64,000 nt of DNA from Xestospongia muta (GCA_963693285.1 OY848921.1:310001-374000); one strand, 5' to 3'. Counted from the stretch's first letter, positions 22,956-37,452 are shown. The notes: generated from the letters alone by a model not told the origin. Numbers and translations: made by a program.

Positions 22956-24851
22956 ATGTTAGATGGACTTGCAAGAAAAGTAAGTATGTTTTATATATTC
23001 ATCTAATAAGTAGTCATAAATGTAAGTTTGTTTAGTTTCTTATCTCTTATTGTTCTCAAGTGCTTACAAATAGCTGCAATGTTTTTAGTTGTTTTAGAGC
23101 TCCACCTTTGCTTTATAAACAGTTTTAAACCTTTTTGTGAATATAATAGCCTCATATTGTTAATGCTATTTCTAATATTAATCTTCTGTGCCTAAATTCA
23201 TAATTACAACTTGTGAGCTTATTATAACATTATAAGATTAACAAAATATTTATTTTTATAACAACAATTTGATGATGTCTTTCTATCTTGTAGCTTGCTC
23301 TACCGTTTGTCCTTCTCTCAGCAGTTGGTTGGGTGACCTATGCTGTTGGTTTTGGAATTCATAATTTTGAGTGAGTGTTCCTAAAGTAATTGTGTTGGTT
23401 TGTTTTCACTCTGAAAAACAATCATGCCACACTATACAAAGTTAATTGTCATACTACACAATATAAAGTTACTTTAACTTGTACTAAAAGATACTGTATA
23501 GCATGTATTTTAAGAGTGTATCATTTGAAAGTGCATACAACACCACACACAATGTTTTTGATAGTATTCACAATTACTATGAATTTAGTCAGCTCAAATT
23601 TAGCATTATCTCACATCATAATTACCAATTATGGAGTCAGATATAAATAAAATGTTATTGCATCACTTACTTGGAAAGGGTTTGGTTACATCAACCAAAC
23701 ATGACTATATCTAACAACATCTTTGATGTGTGCTAACATGATTGTGTAACAATTCATTTCAAAATATAGCACTCTTTTTATATAAACACACACTCTCAAT
23801 TTATTTCTTGTTTAGATTAAAAGAAGATTTTGGTAAACCTGCTACAGATATCATATACTTCCAATTTTGGTGTTTTGGTATAGCAGCACTCCTATTATAT
23901 GCTGTTACTATAACACATTTGTTCTGCGGAAATCCAATCACAATATTTCTCGTATCCAACAATTACTAATTATTATTAAAATAGTGAATAGATAAAGTTG
24001 TCAAACATTCAATAAAATGACTGACAGAAACTATAGCTACTAAACCACAATATCAATATAGTATACTGATCTATAGACATATACTTTATGTGTAGATGTG
24101 TGCATGTTTAACACGAGCTAGTCATAATAAAGTTGATATAAAGATATATATTTAATTGTTTAGCACTTCTTTGATCTATACAATAATGATATATGTCACT
24201 TTCTATTGTTGTCCTTAACGCATAATGTGTTATGTTCAGATCATGTTCTTTCAATGTTTCTTCTTTACCTGTGGTGGTGCTATCCTCTTTGGCAATGGAG
24301 ATTATATCCGTATGAGTTGGAAAGAGAATAGGCAAGGTACATTGCATAGGGAAGAATATTATTGGGTCATCGAGTTTGCTGGTGCTGGAGTCTCCATACT
24401 CCTTTATGTAAGTTAATACTAATATTGTCCTAGTTCTTGATACTATTAGCTCTAAAATATAACTAAAATAAAATCTCATGATATTATAAAACAAACACGC
24501 TAAAGTAAAGCTTTGTGGACAGTAGTCCTAAAACTAAATGATTTTAGTCGTAATAGTTGCTCTAATAACATAATCTAATCATTACATTATGTGTGGGATT
24601 ACTGTACATGATATTTCAGGAGTAATATCATAATAGCCTTTACATACTAAAATACACTACAGCCCTGCATTGAGTGCTATTATAGAGTGTAATATAATTA
24701 CTGGTCATGTGTTCATTATCATTTACTAAACATTTGTACATTAAAATATTTTCCTAAGGCAGATTTAATTACTATCATTATCTTTTTATAGTGGGTCTCT
24801 TTGATGTTCTGGCCTTGTTTTCGTAAGAAGGAGGAGTTTGATGATGCATAA
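22956..24851 (+). CDS. Four-transmembrane protein of unknown function, tandem copy 2
   Basis: Exons: 22956-22979 (MLDGLARK), about 23294-23370 (LALPFVLLSAVGWVTYAVGF), about 23816-23940 (FGKPATDIIYFQFWCFGIAA), about 24240-24409 (MFFQCFFFTCGGAILFGNGD and YYWVIEFAGAGVSILLY) and about 24792-24851, ending WVSLMFWPCFRKKEEFDDA. Intron positions and phases equal those of copy 1, but the introns are longer (up to ~440 bp) and the proteins have diverged to moderate identity, so the duplication is old. Four TM helices with both ends probably cytosolic. An alternative read-through of the third exon ends at an early stop; the spliced form restores the paralogue alignment. Function unknown. Confidence 0.75.
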
Positions 24852-25386
24852 ATAGTTTTTTAGCAGTTCATACACTACATCATATAACTCACTTACTGTC
24901 GTTGTACTAAGCCACACCCATTAATATATTATTAATTAGTAATCCTACATTAGTTTTAATACTATAAGTTGTAACAATGCAATTGTTAATTTAATAACAT
25001 TGTTGTTTTATTACTTTATTGACTAAATCTGTTGAGACAGTAATTAACTCAAATTGTTTGTTAATTATAGCTCAAAATTAAAGGGCGATTTTAATTTAGA
25101 ACATAAAAATAGGTTCAAATCGAACTATTATGATAATGCAAGAATATCAATTATTTGAACTTTGGTATACTAGCTGGGAACTATCGTATATTAGCTGAGA
25201 ACTGTGGTTTAAAGTTTGTTCTATAGTGCAGATTTTATTTGTACAATTGATGCAGAATGATACGTCTATTATCACTACACACGTCATGAAGTTATTAAAA
25301 CAGAAAAAACTATGAATCTCATTATTGTTATGGCAATTCTACAAAAGGAGGAAGTATAAAGTGGGCTGTCATTACCTATGTAAATT
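24852..25386. other. Intergenic stretch, no gene seen
   Basis: AT-rich. No coding, repeat or RNA signal was recognised between the four-TM gene and the first transporter. Confidence 0.4.
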
Positions 25387-27901
25387 ATGGCTGCCTGCTC
25401 TGAGTGTTGTAAACCTTCCCTCTTTTCTGATAAGAAAGAACTGAAAAGATTAAGAAGAAATTGGATCAATATTTTATTTGTGTCTTCTCTGACTGGTCTC
25501 TCTTATTTTATAATAATACCTTCTCTTTATCAGTTTGTAACTAGCTCAAAGACACCACAAGATTCTACAGTACATATCATATACTAATAAAATATTGTAT
25601 ATAACTATACTCTCATAGATACAACCTGGTCTAGGACTTAGTGATACGTGGTATCAAGCAATCATTAGTTTATCAAGTGCTGGAGAACTCCTTGGTGCTG
25701 TAATCTTTGGGATTATATCAAGATGGTTTCTTGTCAAACATCTCTTTCTTGTTGGACTGATGTCTGCATTTATTGGAGCTCTATTTTATGGCATAGGTAA
25801 ATTTGGTTGGATGTTACTTATTGGTAAGTACTTAATATATTAAAGGACATGTTTAAATTATTGACTTAAAGGTCGTTTCTTAATTGGTCTTTATCAGGGT
25901 AGTCAGCTTGTATTGTGGAGGATATATATTGGAGAAAGCAGTGAGAAAGCCATTGCTATGTTGCCTCAGGAGAAGCAGGCTAAATCTACATTAAAATATA
26001 CTAACTTCTTTTTGATATTTTTTGTTGGGTCAACATGTATAGCTCTTGGTCCTTGTAAGTAGAAAATCACCATGGCAACATCATAATGTATTACCTTTTA
26101 GCCTTGTCGGCAGTAGCTGCTCAATTTCCAGGCCTAGATCAGTTTCGTTGGCCTGGATGGTTTTTATGTGGTCATGCATTATTTCTATTTTTATTAACAT
26201 TGTTCAATTTTAGAGAGAAAAAAGATGACATGAACAGAGAAGGAAAGTCATGTGCTCCAAAAAAGCTATTACTTCCCAAATATGTATCCTCTATTACAGC
26301 TGTATTTATTATAACAAACTGTCTAGATATTTCCTTAACACATGTTATAGTCTATGGCTTTTATTATTATAGCATTTATACTAGTGAATTCACAGTTAAC
26401 TGTGTTAGAAACATTACAAAATCCAATACTTACTGATAATTTTGGTCTTGAGATCAAGTACTTGTCTTATATATTCATAGCAGTGACTGTCTTTTATTTT
26501 ATTGCTAATTTAACTGTGTAAGTTCCTGTAATGTAGACAAACTATATGTATCTCTCTCTCTCTCTCTTTCTCACACACACACACAGATTTATTCTCCAGC
26601 AATGTCGTGTTGATAATCGTCTGATATGCCTTATAGCATTTTTCTTAAGTTTCACTGGTTCTACATTGATTGGAGACTGGCAGTCTATTTCAGGAGATCC
26701 CTGTAAACAATTAAAAGATATTTATCATTTCAATGGATCAGATATCACAGTTGATGCTAGCATTAAAACACTAGCATTGTCATGGCAACCTACCAATTCA
26801 TGTCAAGTTATTAATATAGATATTGAACCCACTTTGATGTCATGTGACAACAATTGTCTGTCCAATGAATGTTATTGGCTTCGAGATATCTCAGCGACAT
26901 TAACAACATCATCAAATTTTGTATGTACCCCCAATCTTATTAATACTGAACTGTTGTGTTATGGGATAAAAGATAATACATTTATCACATTAAAACCAAG
27001 TTCAATGATCTGGACTGACTTGATAAACTGGTTTGATGATAATGGGAGTGGTCAAGAGTTTAATACCACAGCATGTAATGGGACGTACAACCTTGCTCAT
27101 CCACTCATCATGTTACAAGTGTTATCGGACTTTTCACAGTCATGTGACATATTGACTACATGTCTTGAACAAGAAGATACTGAGGAGAGTTGTAACGGAC
27201 AATGTGATGTCACTAATGTCACTAGCTGTGTCTGTGAACTGTTTGGTTCTGAGTCAGAATATCAATGTTTCTGGAACCCTCATTCTCGTCTAACTGGTCG
27301 ATATTGTAAACGATGTCGTAAGGCATGTCTCAGTAAAAAATCCTCACTTAATTTTGTTCAATTTTTGGTTGGAGTTTTCTTTCTTGGTTTTGGTTTTCCA
27401 ATGTGTCGTATTGGATTGACTGTATTAGCATCAGATGCTTTAGGAAGAGAGTCTCAGGTAAGTAATATGATCATAGCTATGTCCATACACACTCACACAC
27501 TATATCTCCACATGTTAGGGGTTTATAATGGCATTATTGATAACTGCAGGTTCAATTGCTAGATTTTGTTCTCCTATATGGGGTATGTTATCCCCACCTA
27601 CTCTTTATATTAAGCAAAAGTTAATGATAATTATGTTTTCATTATTAGGAGATGCTACTTATTTAGCAGCTGATCATCGCACTTGGTTACCAATGAGTGT
27701 ACTGAGTACATGTCAATTAATTGTTATTGTTTTTTTCCTCACGTTTTATCGGACGTACAAAATTAAAAGGGTATGGTATCAATGTTGCCATGGTGATTAT
27801 CAAATAATATTTGATATATTTAGGATGTGGAAATCAGTTCAGCTAAATTATTTGAGGAAGAAGGAGAGGGGGAAAAGAGACGGTTATTGATTAATAATTG
27901 A
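25387..27901 (+). CDS. MFSD8/CLN7-like major facilitator transporter, tandem copy 1
   Basis: Exons: 25387-25569, 25619-25823, 25872-26054, 26102-~26310, ~26363 to ~26520, 26587-27458, then three short exons to 27901. An N-terminal Cys-rich cytosolic segment (MAACSECCKPSLF) precedes 12 predicted TM helices. The segments GRFLIGLYQGSQLVLWR, LGDTWYQ-type loops and the TM near LVNSQLTVLETLQNPIL align with lysosomal MFSD8 (CLN7). Between TM helices lies an unusually large luminal insertion (about 200 residues, ~16 Cys; for example CLEQEDTEESCNGQCDV). One intron of only ~52 bp (weak donor AACT|GTCTAG) is required to keep the frame; reading through it ends at once. The C-tail ends EKRRLLINN, with an acidic-dileucine type sorting motif. 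Family is fairly certain; substrate unknown. Confidence 0.8.
26551..26586. repeat. (TC)n/(AC)n tract ending at a splice acceptor
   Basis: A TC run followed by an AC run directly precedes the acceptor of the large luminal-loop exon in transporter copy 1. The same composite tract, with a longer AC run, sits at 29161-29202 in copy 2. Confidence 0.7.
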
Positions 27902-27990
27902 CTATAATTATTTTCAGCGTTGGGGGTGGGGCTCATATGATTAACAAACTATGAATATTAATATAATAATTATTATTACACGATGCAGCA

Positions 27991-30107
27991 ATGCCAAATA
28001 CTTGCTTCGAGTGTTGTAAATCTTCTCTCTTTTCTGATAAGAAAGAACTGAAAAGATTAAGAAGAAATTGGATCAATATTTTCCTTATGACCTCTCTGAC
28101 TGGTCTCTCTTATTTTATAATAATACCTTCTCTTTACCAGTTTGTAACTAGTTCAAAGACTCCACAAGATTCTACAGTACGTACACATCATATACTAATA
28201 AAATATTGTATATAACTATATTCTCATAGATACAACCTGGTCTAGGACTTAGTGATACGTGGTATCAAGCAATCATTAGTTTATCAAGTGCTGGAGAACT
28301 CCTTGGTGCTGTAATCTTTGGGATTATATCAAGATGGTTTCTTGTCAAACATCTCTTTCTTGTTGGACTGATGTCTGCATTTACTGGAGCTCTATTTTAT
28401 GGTATTGGTAAATTTGGTTGGATGTTACTTATTGGTAAGTACTTAATATATTAAAGGACATGTTTAAATTATTGACTTAAAGGTCGTTTCTTAATTGGTC
28501 TTTATCAGGGTAGTCAGCTTGTATTGTGGAGGACATATATTGGAGAAACTAGCGAGAAAGCCATTGCTATGTTACCTCATGAGAAGCAAGCTAGATCTAC
28601 ATTAAAATATACTAACTTCTTTTTTGCCTTTTCTGTTGGGACAACATCTGTAGCTCTTGGTCCTTGTAAGTAGAAAATTACCATGGCAACATCATAATGT
28701 ATTACCTTTTAGCCTTGTCGGCAGTAGCTGCACAAATTCCAGGCCTGGATCAGTTCCGTTGGCCTGGATGGTTTTTATGTGCTCACTCATTGTTTCTATT
28801 TGTACTAACATTGTTCAATTTTAGAGAGAAAAAAGATGACATAAACAGAGAAGGAAAGTCATGTGCTCCAAAAAAGCTATTAGTTCCCAAATATGTATCC
28901 TCTATTACAACTGTGTATATTGTAACAAACTGTCTACATATTTCCTTAACACATACTATAGTCTATGGCTTTTATTATTATAGCATTTATACTAGTGAAT
29001 TCACAGTTAGCAGTTATAGATACTTTACAAAATCCAATACTTGCTGATAATTTTGGTCTTGAGATCAAGTACTTGTCTTATATATTCATAGCAGTGACTG
29101 TCTTCTATTTTATTGCTAATTTAACTGTGTAAGTTCCTGTAATGTAGACAAACTATATGTATCTCTCTCTCTCTCTTTCACACACACACACACACACACA
29201 TAGATTTATTCTCCAGCAATGTCATGTTGATAATCGTCTGATATGTCTTGTAGCATTTTTCTTAAGTTTCACTGGTTCTACATTACTAGGAGACTGGCAG
29301 TCTATTTCAGGAGATCCTTGTAGACAATTAAATGATATTTATCATTTCAATGGAACTGATATCACAGTTGATGCTAGCATTAAAACACTAGCATTGTCAT
29401 GGCAACCTACCAATCCATGTCAAGTTATTAATATAGATATTGAACCCACTTTGATGTCATGTGACAACAATTGTCTGTCCAATGAATGTTATTGGCTTCG
29501 AGATATCTCATCAACATTAACAACATCATCAAATTTTGTATGTACCCCCGATCTTATTAATACTGAACTGTTGTGTTATGGGATAAAAGATAATACCTTT
29601 ATCACATTAAAACTGAATTCAACGATCTGGACTGACTTGATAAACTGGTTTGATGATAATGGGAGTGGTCAAGAGTTTAATACCACAGCATGTAATGGGG
29701 CGAACAACCTTGCTCATCCACTCATCATGTTACAAGTGTTGTCAGACTTTTCACAGTCATGTGACATATTGACTACATGTCTTGAACAAGAAGATACTAA
29801 GGAGAGTTGTAATGGACAATGTGATGTCACTAATGTCACTAGCTGTGTCTGTGAACTGTTTGGTTCTGAGTCAGAATATCAATGTTTCTGGAACCCTCAT
29901 TCTCGTCTAACTGGTCGATATTGTGAACGATGTCGTAAAGCATGTCTCAGTAAAAAACGTTCACTTAATTTTATTCAATTTTTGGCTGGGATCTTTCTTC
30001 TAGCCCCTGGCTTTCCAATGTGTCGTATCAGTTTGACTGTATTAGCATCAGATGCTTTAGGAAGAGAGTCACAGGTAAGTATTATGATCATAAGTATGTC
30101 TACACTG

Positions 30108-30154
<47 letters not shown>

Positions 30155-30698
30155 TATCCCTGCATAACCACACCCACACACATTAGGGTTTAATGATGGG
30201 TTTATTAGTAGCTTCTGGTTCAATTTCAAGGTTTCTTTCTCCTATTTGGGGTAAGTTAGCCCCACCTACTTATTATATTAACCTAATTTTACATTATTAG
30301 GAGATGCTACTTATTTAGCAGCTGATCATCGTACTTGGTTACCAATGAGTGTACTGAGTACATGTCAATTAATTGTTATTGTTTTTTTCCTAATATTATT
30401 TCGGACATATAAAATCAAGAAGGTATGTTATCAATGTTGCCATGGTGATTATCAGTGAGTAATTTAGGTTGTGCAAGTTAGTTCAGTTAATGGTAAACTA
30501 GAGACAGAAGTGGGTGGGGCAGATAATGTGGAATTGTTGATGTTTAGGGACACTAATGAAGATGAAGAGACCCAATTAATTGAAAAGGAAGGAAATGAAG
30601 ACACTCAATTAATTGACAAGGAAGGAAGTGAGGAAGAGAACCAATTAATTGAGGAGGAAGGAGAAGAGGAAGCGAGACACTTGTTGGTTGATCAATAA
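27991..30698 (+). CDS. MFSD8/CLN7-like major facilitator transporter, tandem copy 2
   Basis: Same exon layout as copy 1 (start MPNTCFECCKSSLF) with very high identity, including introns: the 48-bp intron at about 28434-28481 is base-for-base the same as 25824-25871. This points to recent duplication or gene conversion. The luminal Cys-rich loop is kept. The C-terminal tail differs: it is extended to about 75 residues and contains a repeated acidic segment (EDEETQLIEKEG, NEDTQLIDKEG, EENQLIEEEG, EARHLL), giving four [DE]xxxL[LI] motifs. Such motifs bind AP-complexes and direct membrane proteins to endosomes or lysosomes, which fits an MFSD8-type lysosomal carrier. A long (TC)n tract at about 30112-30150 lies in the intron after the QVSI donor. 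Confidence 0.8.
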
Positions 30699-30836
30699 AA
30701 TTGGCTATATCATTATGTTATTATTATTGTTAGTTATTAATTATTATTTAATTATTTATTAATTATTAATAATTAATTATTCAGTACAGTTATCACAGAA
30801 TTTGGGGGTGGGGCTCGTATTAACTAGTAACTAAAA

Positions 30837-32579
<1,743 letters not shown>

Positions 32580-32683
32580 ATCTCATGACTTTTTTATTAT
32601 TTATTAAACTATCACACATTAATATTAATATTCTTCTGCTTGTATCACAGTAATATAATGAAATCATCAGAAATAGTTTTTCT

Positions 32684-35600
32684 TCAGTTTTCTCCCATAA
32701 CTAATTGAAGAAATAAAACATAGTTTATGGATCCAGTTAGTAATGGATCTAATTCCTGTAATATATAGTAGAGATCTTCACGATTTAGTGTGACACCAAA
32801 AAATGATAAAATTTGACGAAACTCTTTGACAGTCACATGACCTGAGCCTTGTGGATCAAGTCTCATTAGCTGACGTCTTAAATGTGTCCATTGCTGTTGC
32901 AGCTAGGAGTGTAAGTAATGTCACAGTAATATAGTACTAAGTTACCTGTTTTTGAAGTTTTGTTTTGATTCCTGGGAGACCATGTTGAGGTGGAGATGTT
33001 ACTGGCTGGTGCAGTTGAGGCAGAGTGACGGTTGGAGTTGGAGAATGGGAGAGAAGAGAAGCCAGGTCATTGCCAATTTTGTATATAGGTTGACGAGGGG
33101 TTAATCCCCTTATAAGGGATGTATAATTGACCATATTGGACATTGGGTCCTGGAACTGTTTTGTTAGCTTCAATAGTTCTCGATGAGTGAGTTGAGGGCA
33201 AAATGACAACAAAACATGTTGAAATATATCAGGATTAACTAGACCAGTGTGATTGGGATCATGACCTTGGAAATATGTTAGCAGTGAGCTTTGATTCAAT
33301 GTTAGCTAAGGAAATATAAGTAACAATCATGTACATTTATTATAATGTCCTTACTACAGTCTTGAGGGTTTTTAATATCATATCACTGTCTCTGTCGAGA
33401 TAACGTGACCTCATGTGATAATGAGTGTCAGTGAACTTGTGAGTTAGACCATCTATTATCAGATAAAACAGCAAGTCTCTCTATTGTACTTACTTTGTGG
33501 AGGAGGTGATGGCATTTTTGAAAAATGGCGTATAAGTTCTTGAGGATCTACTGATCCATCTTTATTCTTCAACAGTTTACTCCATAATAATTCGACTACA
33601 GCAAGAGTTGGATTAAATCCAAGTCTAGAACAATATGTTATGTGAAATAAAATGATGTCTTATATCAAACCTGAAGAGAAGTTGTTGGAAAATATCACGA
33701 GTTAATCTATCATTGTTGATTGGATCAAGTGTTTCAAATGATAGTACAATTAACCCTGGAGTAGATCTACATAATCTACCCAATTCTATAGACACCTATA
33801 TAACACAGAAATAACATGATTATAACACAGTAATAACATGATTATAACACAGTAATAACATGATTATAACACAGTAATAATATGATTATAACACAGCAAT
33901 AACATGATTATAACACAGCAATAACATGATTATAACACAGCAATAACATGATTATAACACAGCAATAACATGATTATAACACAGCAATAATATGGTACAT
34001 ATTATATTTTATCAACTACCTGCTTTGCATTCTCTTTGATATGTTCTCCATCCTCCATTGTGGTAGCATCTCTGTCATTATCACTTGAAGGAAGCTTGTT
34101 GGTTTGAGATGGAGGACCATCAAAGAGGGCAAGAAACTTTGGATAAACTATTAAACCGACATCTTTATCTTCTAATTTGTCTGTTAACAATTCTAGTGTT
34201 TCATATGATGATGATGGAGGGAGAAACTCCTTGACAATATTCAAGAATTTATCTCTTGAAATGTACCCACGTCCTTTTGGATCATGTGACCTGCATGTGA
34301 CCTGATAAGTAGAAGGAGTTGTAACGTGAGTAGATTACCTAAGTTGTGATACAAGTTTCAAGAAATCTCCATGGAGAGTACAGACCAAAGTCGCTTCAGC
34401 ATCAGGTGTGGAAACACATCCCCTACCATAATCTGAGGATCTAAATCTACCATTAAAAAAATTAACTAAAATAATTCAAATATAACTGTACTCTTGAGTT
34501 GTATCAGTTAATACACTGTGGGTGAGTCCTCCGGGAGATGTTGAGGAGAGCATAGAAATTAACATGTGATAATCGATCATACCAACTGGGTCATATCCCA
34601 TTCTACTTAACATATGGTCACATTGTTCTTGAGTTAGTCGTACTCCAAGATTGAGAAGACAAGACTGGACTTGACTACTTGTTAGCTGAGATATAAAACA
34701 AATAATAATAATGCTATTGTTGTATTTATATAGTAAAAATAGACCTTTCCTGAATTGGTTGTATCTTTCTCAATGAAAGCATTTGATAACAAAGTGATTT
34801 TATTTTTTAATGAATTTTCTGGTAGCATAGTATCCACTGGAACTGGACTTTCAGGTTTATCATAACTTGTTTGACTGGAAAAACCTGTTAAAATCCAATA
34901 TTAAATAAAATTTAACTTGTCATTTCATTACCAAAGTGTATATTAGGACGACTGATTTGGACACCTAACTTAACCAATAGTTGTTGTCCAGTAATATATC
35001 CTTTACCAGTAGGATCATATCTATTATCATAATATTATATGAGTTATCAGTACATTAGCTGACATACTTGACCCATAGCTTCTGATATTGCTCATCATTA
35101 AGTGGTAGACATAATGTTGAGAGAATGTTCCTAAACTCAATATTATCTAGTTGTCCTTCAAGTCCTCTCCAACGAGGAAGAAAATCGGATAGACTATGAA
35201 TACTAATAAAAGAGAAATTATCTTTTAATGTCACTAACTCCAATTTTTTCTTACCATTGTTGAGCTCTGGCTACTAGCATTGAGTGTACATAGTCTGCAG
35301 TCAAGTGACGAGGTCCATGGTTTGTGACTCGATCTAACCAGTGAGGCTCACGACTTGGAGCAACACGAAATTGACTGTAGAACTCATTGAAAGAGATAAC
35401 CTTTTTATCACAAAAGTTCAGTCTACAAAATACACACAAGTACTTTTAATATAACGTAGTTAACACATACTTCTGTAACAATTCTGTATATTGTAAGTGA
35501 CTGATTCCCGACAACATGTTACATAATATTCGATAGAGAGCTTCACGAGTTACATTTCCTTTTCGTTCAGGATCAAAAGCAATGAAGGTATTTCGCATTG

Positions 35601-35988
35601 TAAAAAATCCATTTCCTCTAAGTTTATCAGATATAACATCTAACAGCTATAACACAGTAATAGTTTATTATAATATTCAATAATTATTTACTTCATCAAG
35701 TGATAGTTTTATAGCAGATTGTGGCCGTTTGAATCGTATATTGGTTGGAACAGATAATGGCCGAACTAAACAAAAGAAAAACTGCATAATCAAAAGGATT
35801 TGATGAATGCATGTACCTCTCTTCTTATTTGCAGGTGATATTTTCTCCTTTACATTGCAGTGTAGCTCATCATTGTTAGGAGGTACAAGTGTTTTTCCAG
35901 TTAATTTCAATAGCCCTATATCGGTATTTGCACGGCGATGCGCTGGATGAATGATCTGGGGAAGCTTTACTTTAGCTCCTGCAGCCAT
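32684..35988 (-). CDS. EFCAB6: EFCAB6-like multi-EF-hand protein
   Basis: About sixteen short exons on the minus strand, from 35988 (MAAGAKVKLPQIIHP) to a stop at 32684-32686. Examples are 35988-35817, 35765-35692, 35647-35472, 35423-35256, ~33306-32945 and ~32903-32684. The product is a string of paired EF-hand-like helices (GNVTREALYRILCNML, NIEFRNILSTLCLPL, TRDIFQQLLFRFGFNP, GLVNPDIFQHVLLSFCP, GHVTVKEFRQILSFFGV). Most calcium loops lack several acidic ligands; the last (DPQGSGHVTVKE) is the best preserved. Architecture and the LTREALYRIL-type phrases match EFCAB6, a DJ-1/androgen-receptor-associated, sperm-enriched protein in mammals. Some inner exon borders are approximate. Its 3' end converges on SIRT1 about 105 bp away. 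Confidence 0.8.
33801..33995. repeat. Tandem repeat, 22-bp unit, about 9 copies
   Basis: The unit CACAGTAATAACATGATTAT plus AA is repeated with few changes (GTAATAA alternating with GCAATAA). It lies within an EFCAB6-like intron. It is contiguous, without spacers. Confidence 0.9.
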
Positions 35989-36155
35989 TGTACTTGCAAG
36001 TCAGTAGTAATAGGTGTCAAGGGATCAGTGACACCTAGAGGTCTACAATCTATGAATATCATTAAACACGATAATTAAAAATAATTATTAATCGTTCATG
36101 AATAATTAATTATTGGGTATAAAAAAATATATGACGTCATGAAAGTAAAAACAGA

Positions 36156-37452
36156 TTATTGCTGTGGCCACCAATCTGGTTTAAACCAGTTGAGAACTAT
36201 TTTCTCACTGTCAGCATCAACATACAGTGGTTCTCCATCTTTTCTATAATACAACAAATAATATTCAACAAATAACTCGATACATTACAACTTACAAGTC
36301 TGGTAAGCGTAATATTCCTATAGCATGGTTGTCATAGCAACCCAATATCTTCCCCACAGTTTTACCAGAAGACAGAGTCACACGAGTACCCCATGACATA
36401 GAGGAACTAGGTCTAAATAAAATGAAGTTAACTCAATAAACTGTAAGTGTCTTGGTACAAGTCCCCTCACTTTAGTGTGATACACAGTAAAGTAAGTAGA
36501 CTTGATATATACATACCTGTTCTCTAAGGTAAGAGGTACTAGTCTCTTACGTATTACACCTGTATGGTGAGTTCGCGATGTCAACTCTTGTCCTAGATAA
36601 CATCCCTTGTTAAAACTAACTAAAAATGATGTGATAGGTTGTCATTATGATATAAGGAGACCTTCATACCTCCATTCATAAAATCAAGGTTTACTTCAAA
36701 TGGTAGGCATTGTCCTGGAGGTAGTTCTTCTGTACTCTCGGCTATACCACACTTCATTCGATGAATGTGGTACTCTTTAATTGTAGAGGCATCAGATGAT
36801 AATGATGTTTGTGAGAGAATACGATCACCTAACTGGCTAATGAATGGATTAAATTGATACATAGATTGTTCTATGGATGCATAACATACCTTGTTCTGGG
36901 ATCAGTAATGCGTAAAATGCCTTGTGTAGTGACGTCTTCCTGGTTGCTAGGCAACACTGCATGCACAGTAGTATTGGTTAATGGCTGAATATCTACCTAT
37001 CTAAAACAGTAACAAAAGGTCATATAAAAGCCACACCCACTTTAGATCTGAGAGTGTATCTCTTCAAGTGTTGTATAATGTCATTAGTGGCCCCTTTGTC
37101 TGACTCCACCCACAATCTACCACGTCCAACATGATAAACAATGATGTCATACAGCACTCGACCTTGGGGGTTAAGAAACGTACTGTATTGTACAAGTCGA
37201 GTTGGATTTAAGACATCAGCTGTTGTCAGTCCTTGAAGAAAACCTGGGCCATCAACACCAGTGATCTCAAAAAGGGAACGGTGATGTAATGGTATGGGAA
37301 CATCCCTACGAGTTGAAGTGGAAACAGAACGTCTCCAATATCTATAAATCCAAAGACGAAGATAATAAGGTAAGTATGAAAAGCAAAAAGTGGCTACATC
37401 ACATAATCGACTTGATGAGTTCAACGTACCTCAGAATCGTTCTTTGCAACAT
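36156..37452 (-). CDS. IBA57: IBA57, mitochondrial iron-sulfur assembly factor
   Basis: Minus-strand gene, exon 1 37452-37430 (MLQRTILR) spliced to 37341-37041 and then to four or five further exons ending at 36156. The start at 37452 gives [20 protein letters not shown], an Arg/Ser-rich, acid-free mitochondrial presequence; a start at 37424 inside the intron would give a weaker one. Family landmarks: [48 protein letters not shown] and the signature [19 protein letters not shown] (KGCYxGQE). It belongs to the folate-binding GcvT-like YgfZ/CAF17 family and acts late in mitochondrial [4Fe-4S] cluster assembly. The fold and signature are unambiguous; a ~50-bp intron separates most exons. Confidence 0.93.

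Noticed and set aside
23390..23650. 86-codon plus-strand frame
   Set aside because: Falls in an intron of the second four-TM gene; low-complexity with no paralogue in the sister gene.
24108..24494. 128-codon minus-strand frame
   Set aside because: Antisense to the fourth exon and flanking introns of the second four-TM gene; no family features.
33801..33995. CRISPR-like regular repeat
   Set aside because: The 22-bp units are contiguous with no unique spacers, inside an intron of a eukaryotic gene.
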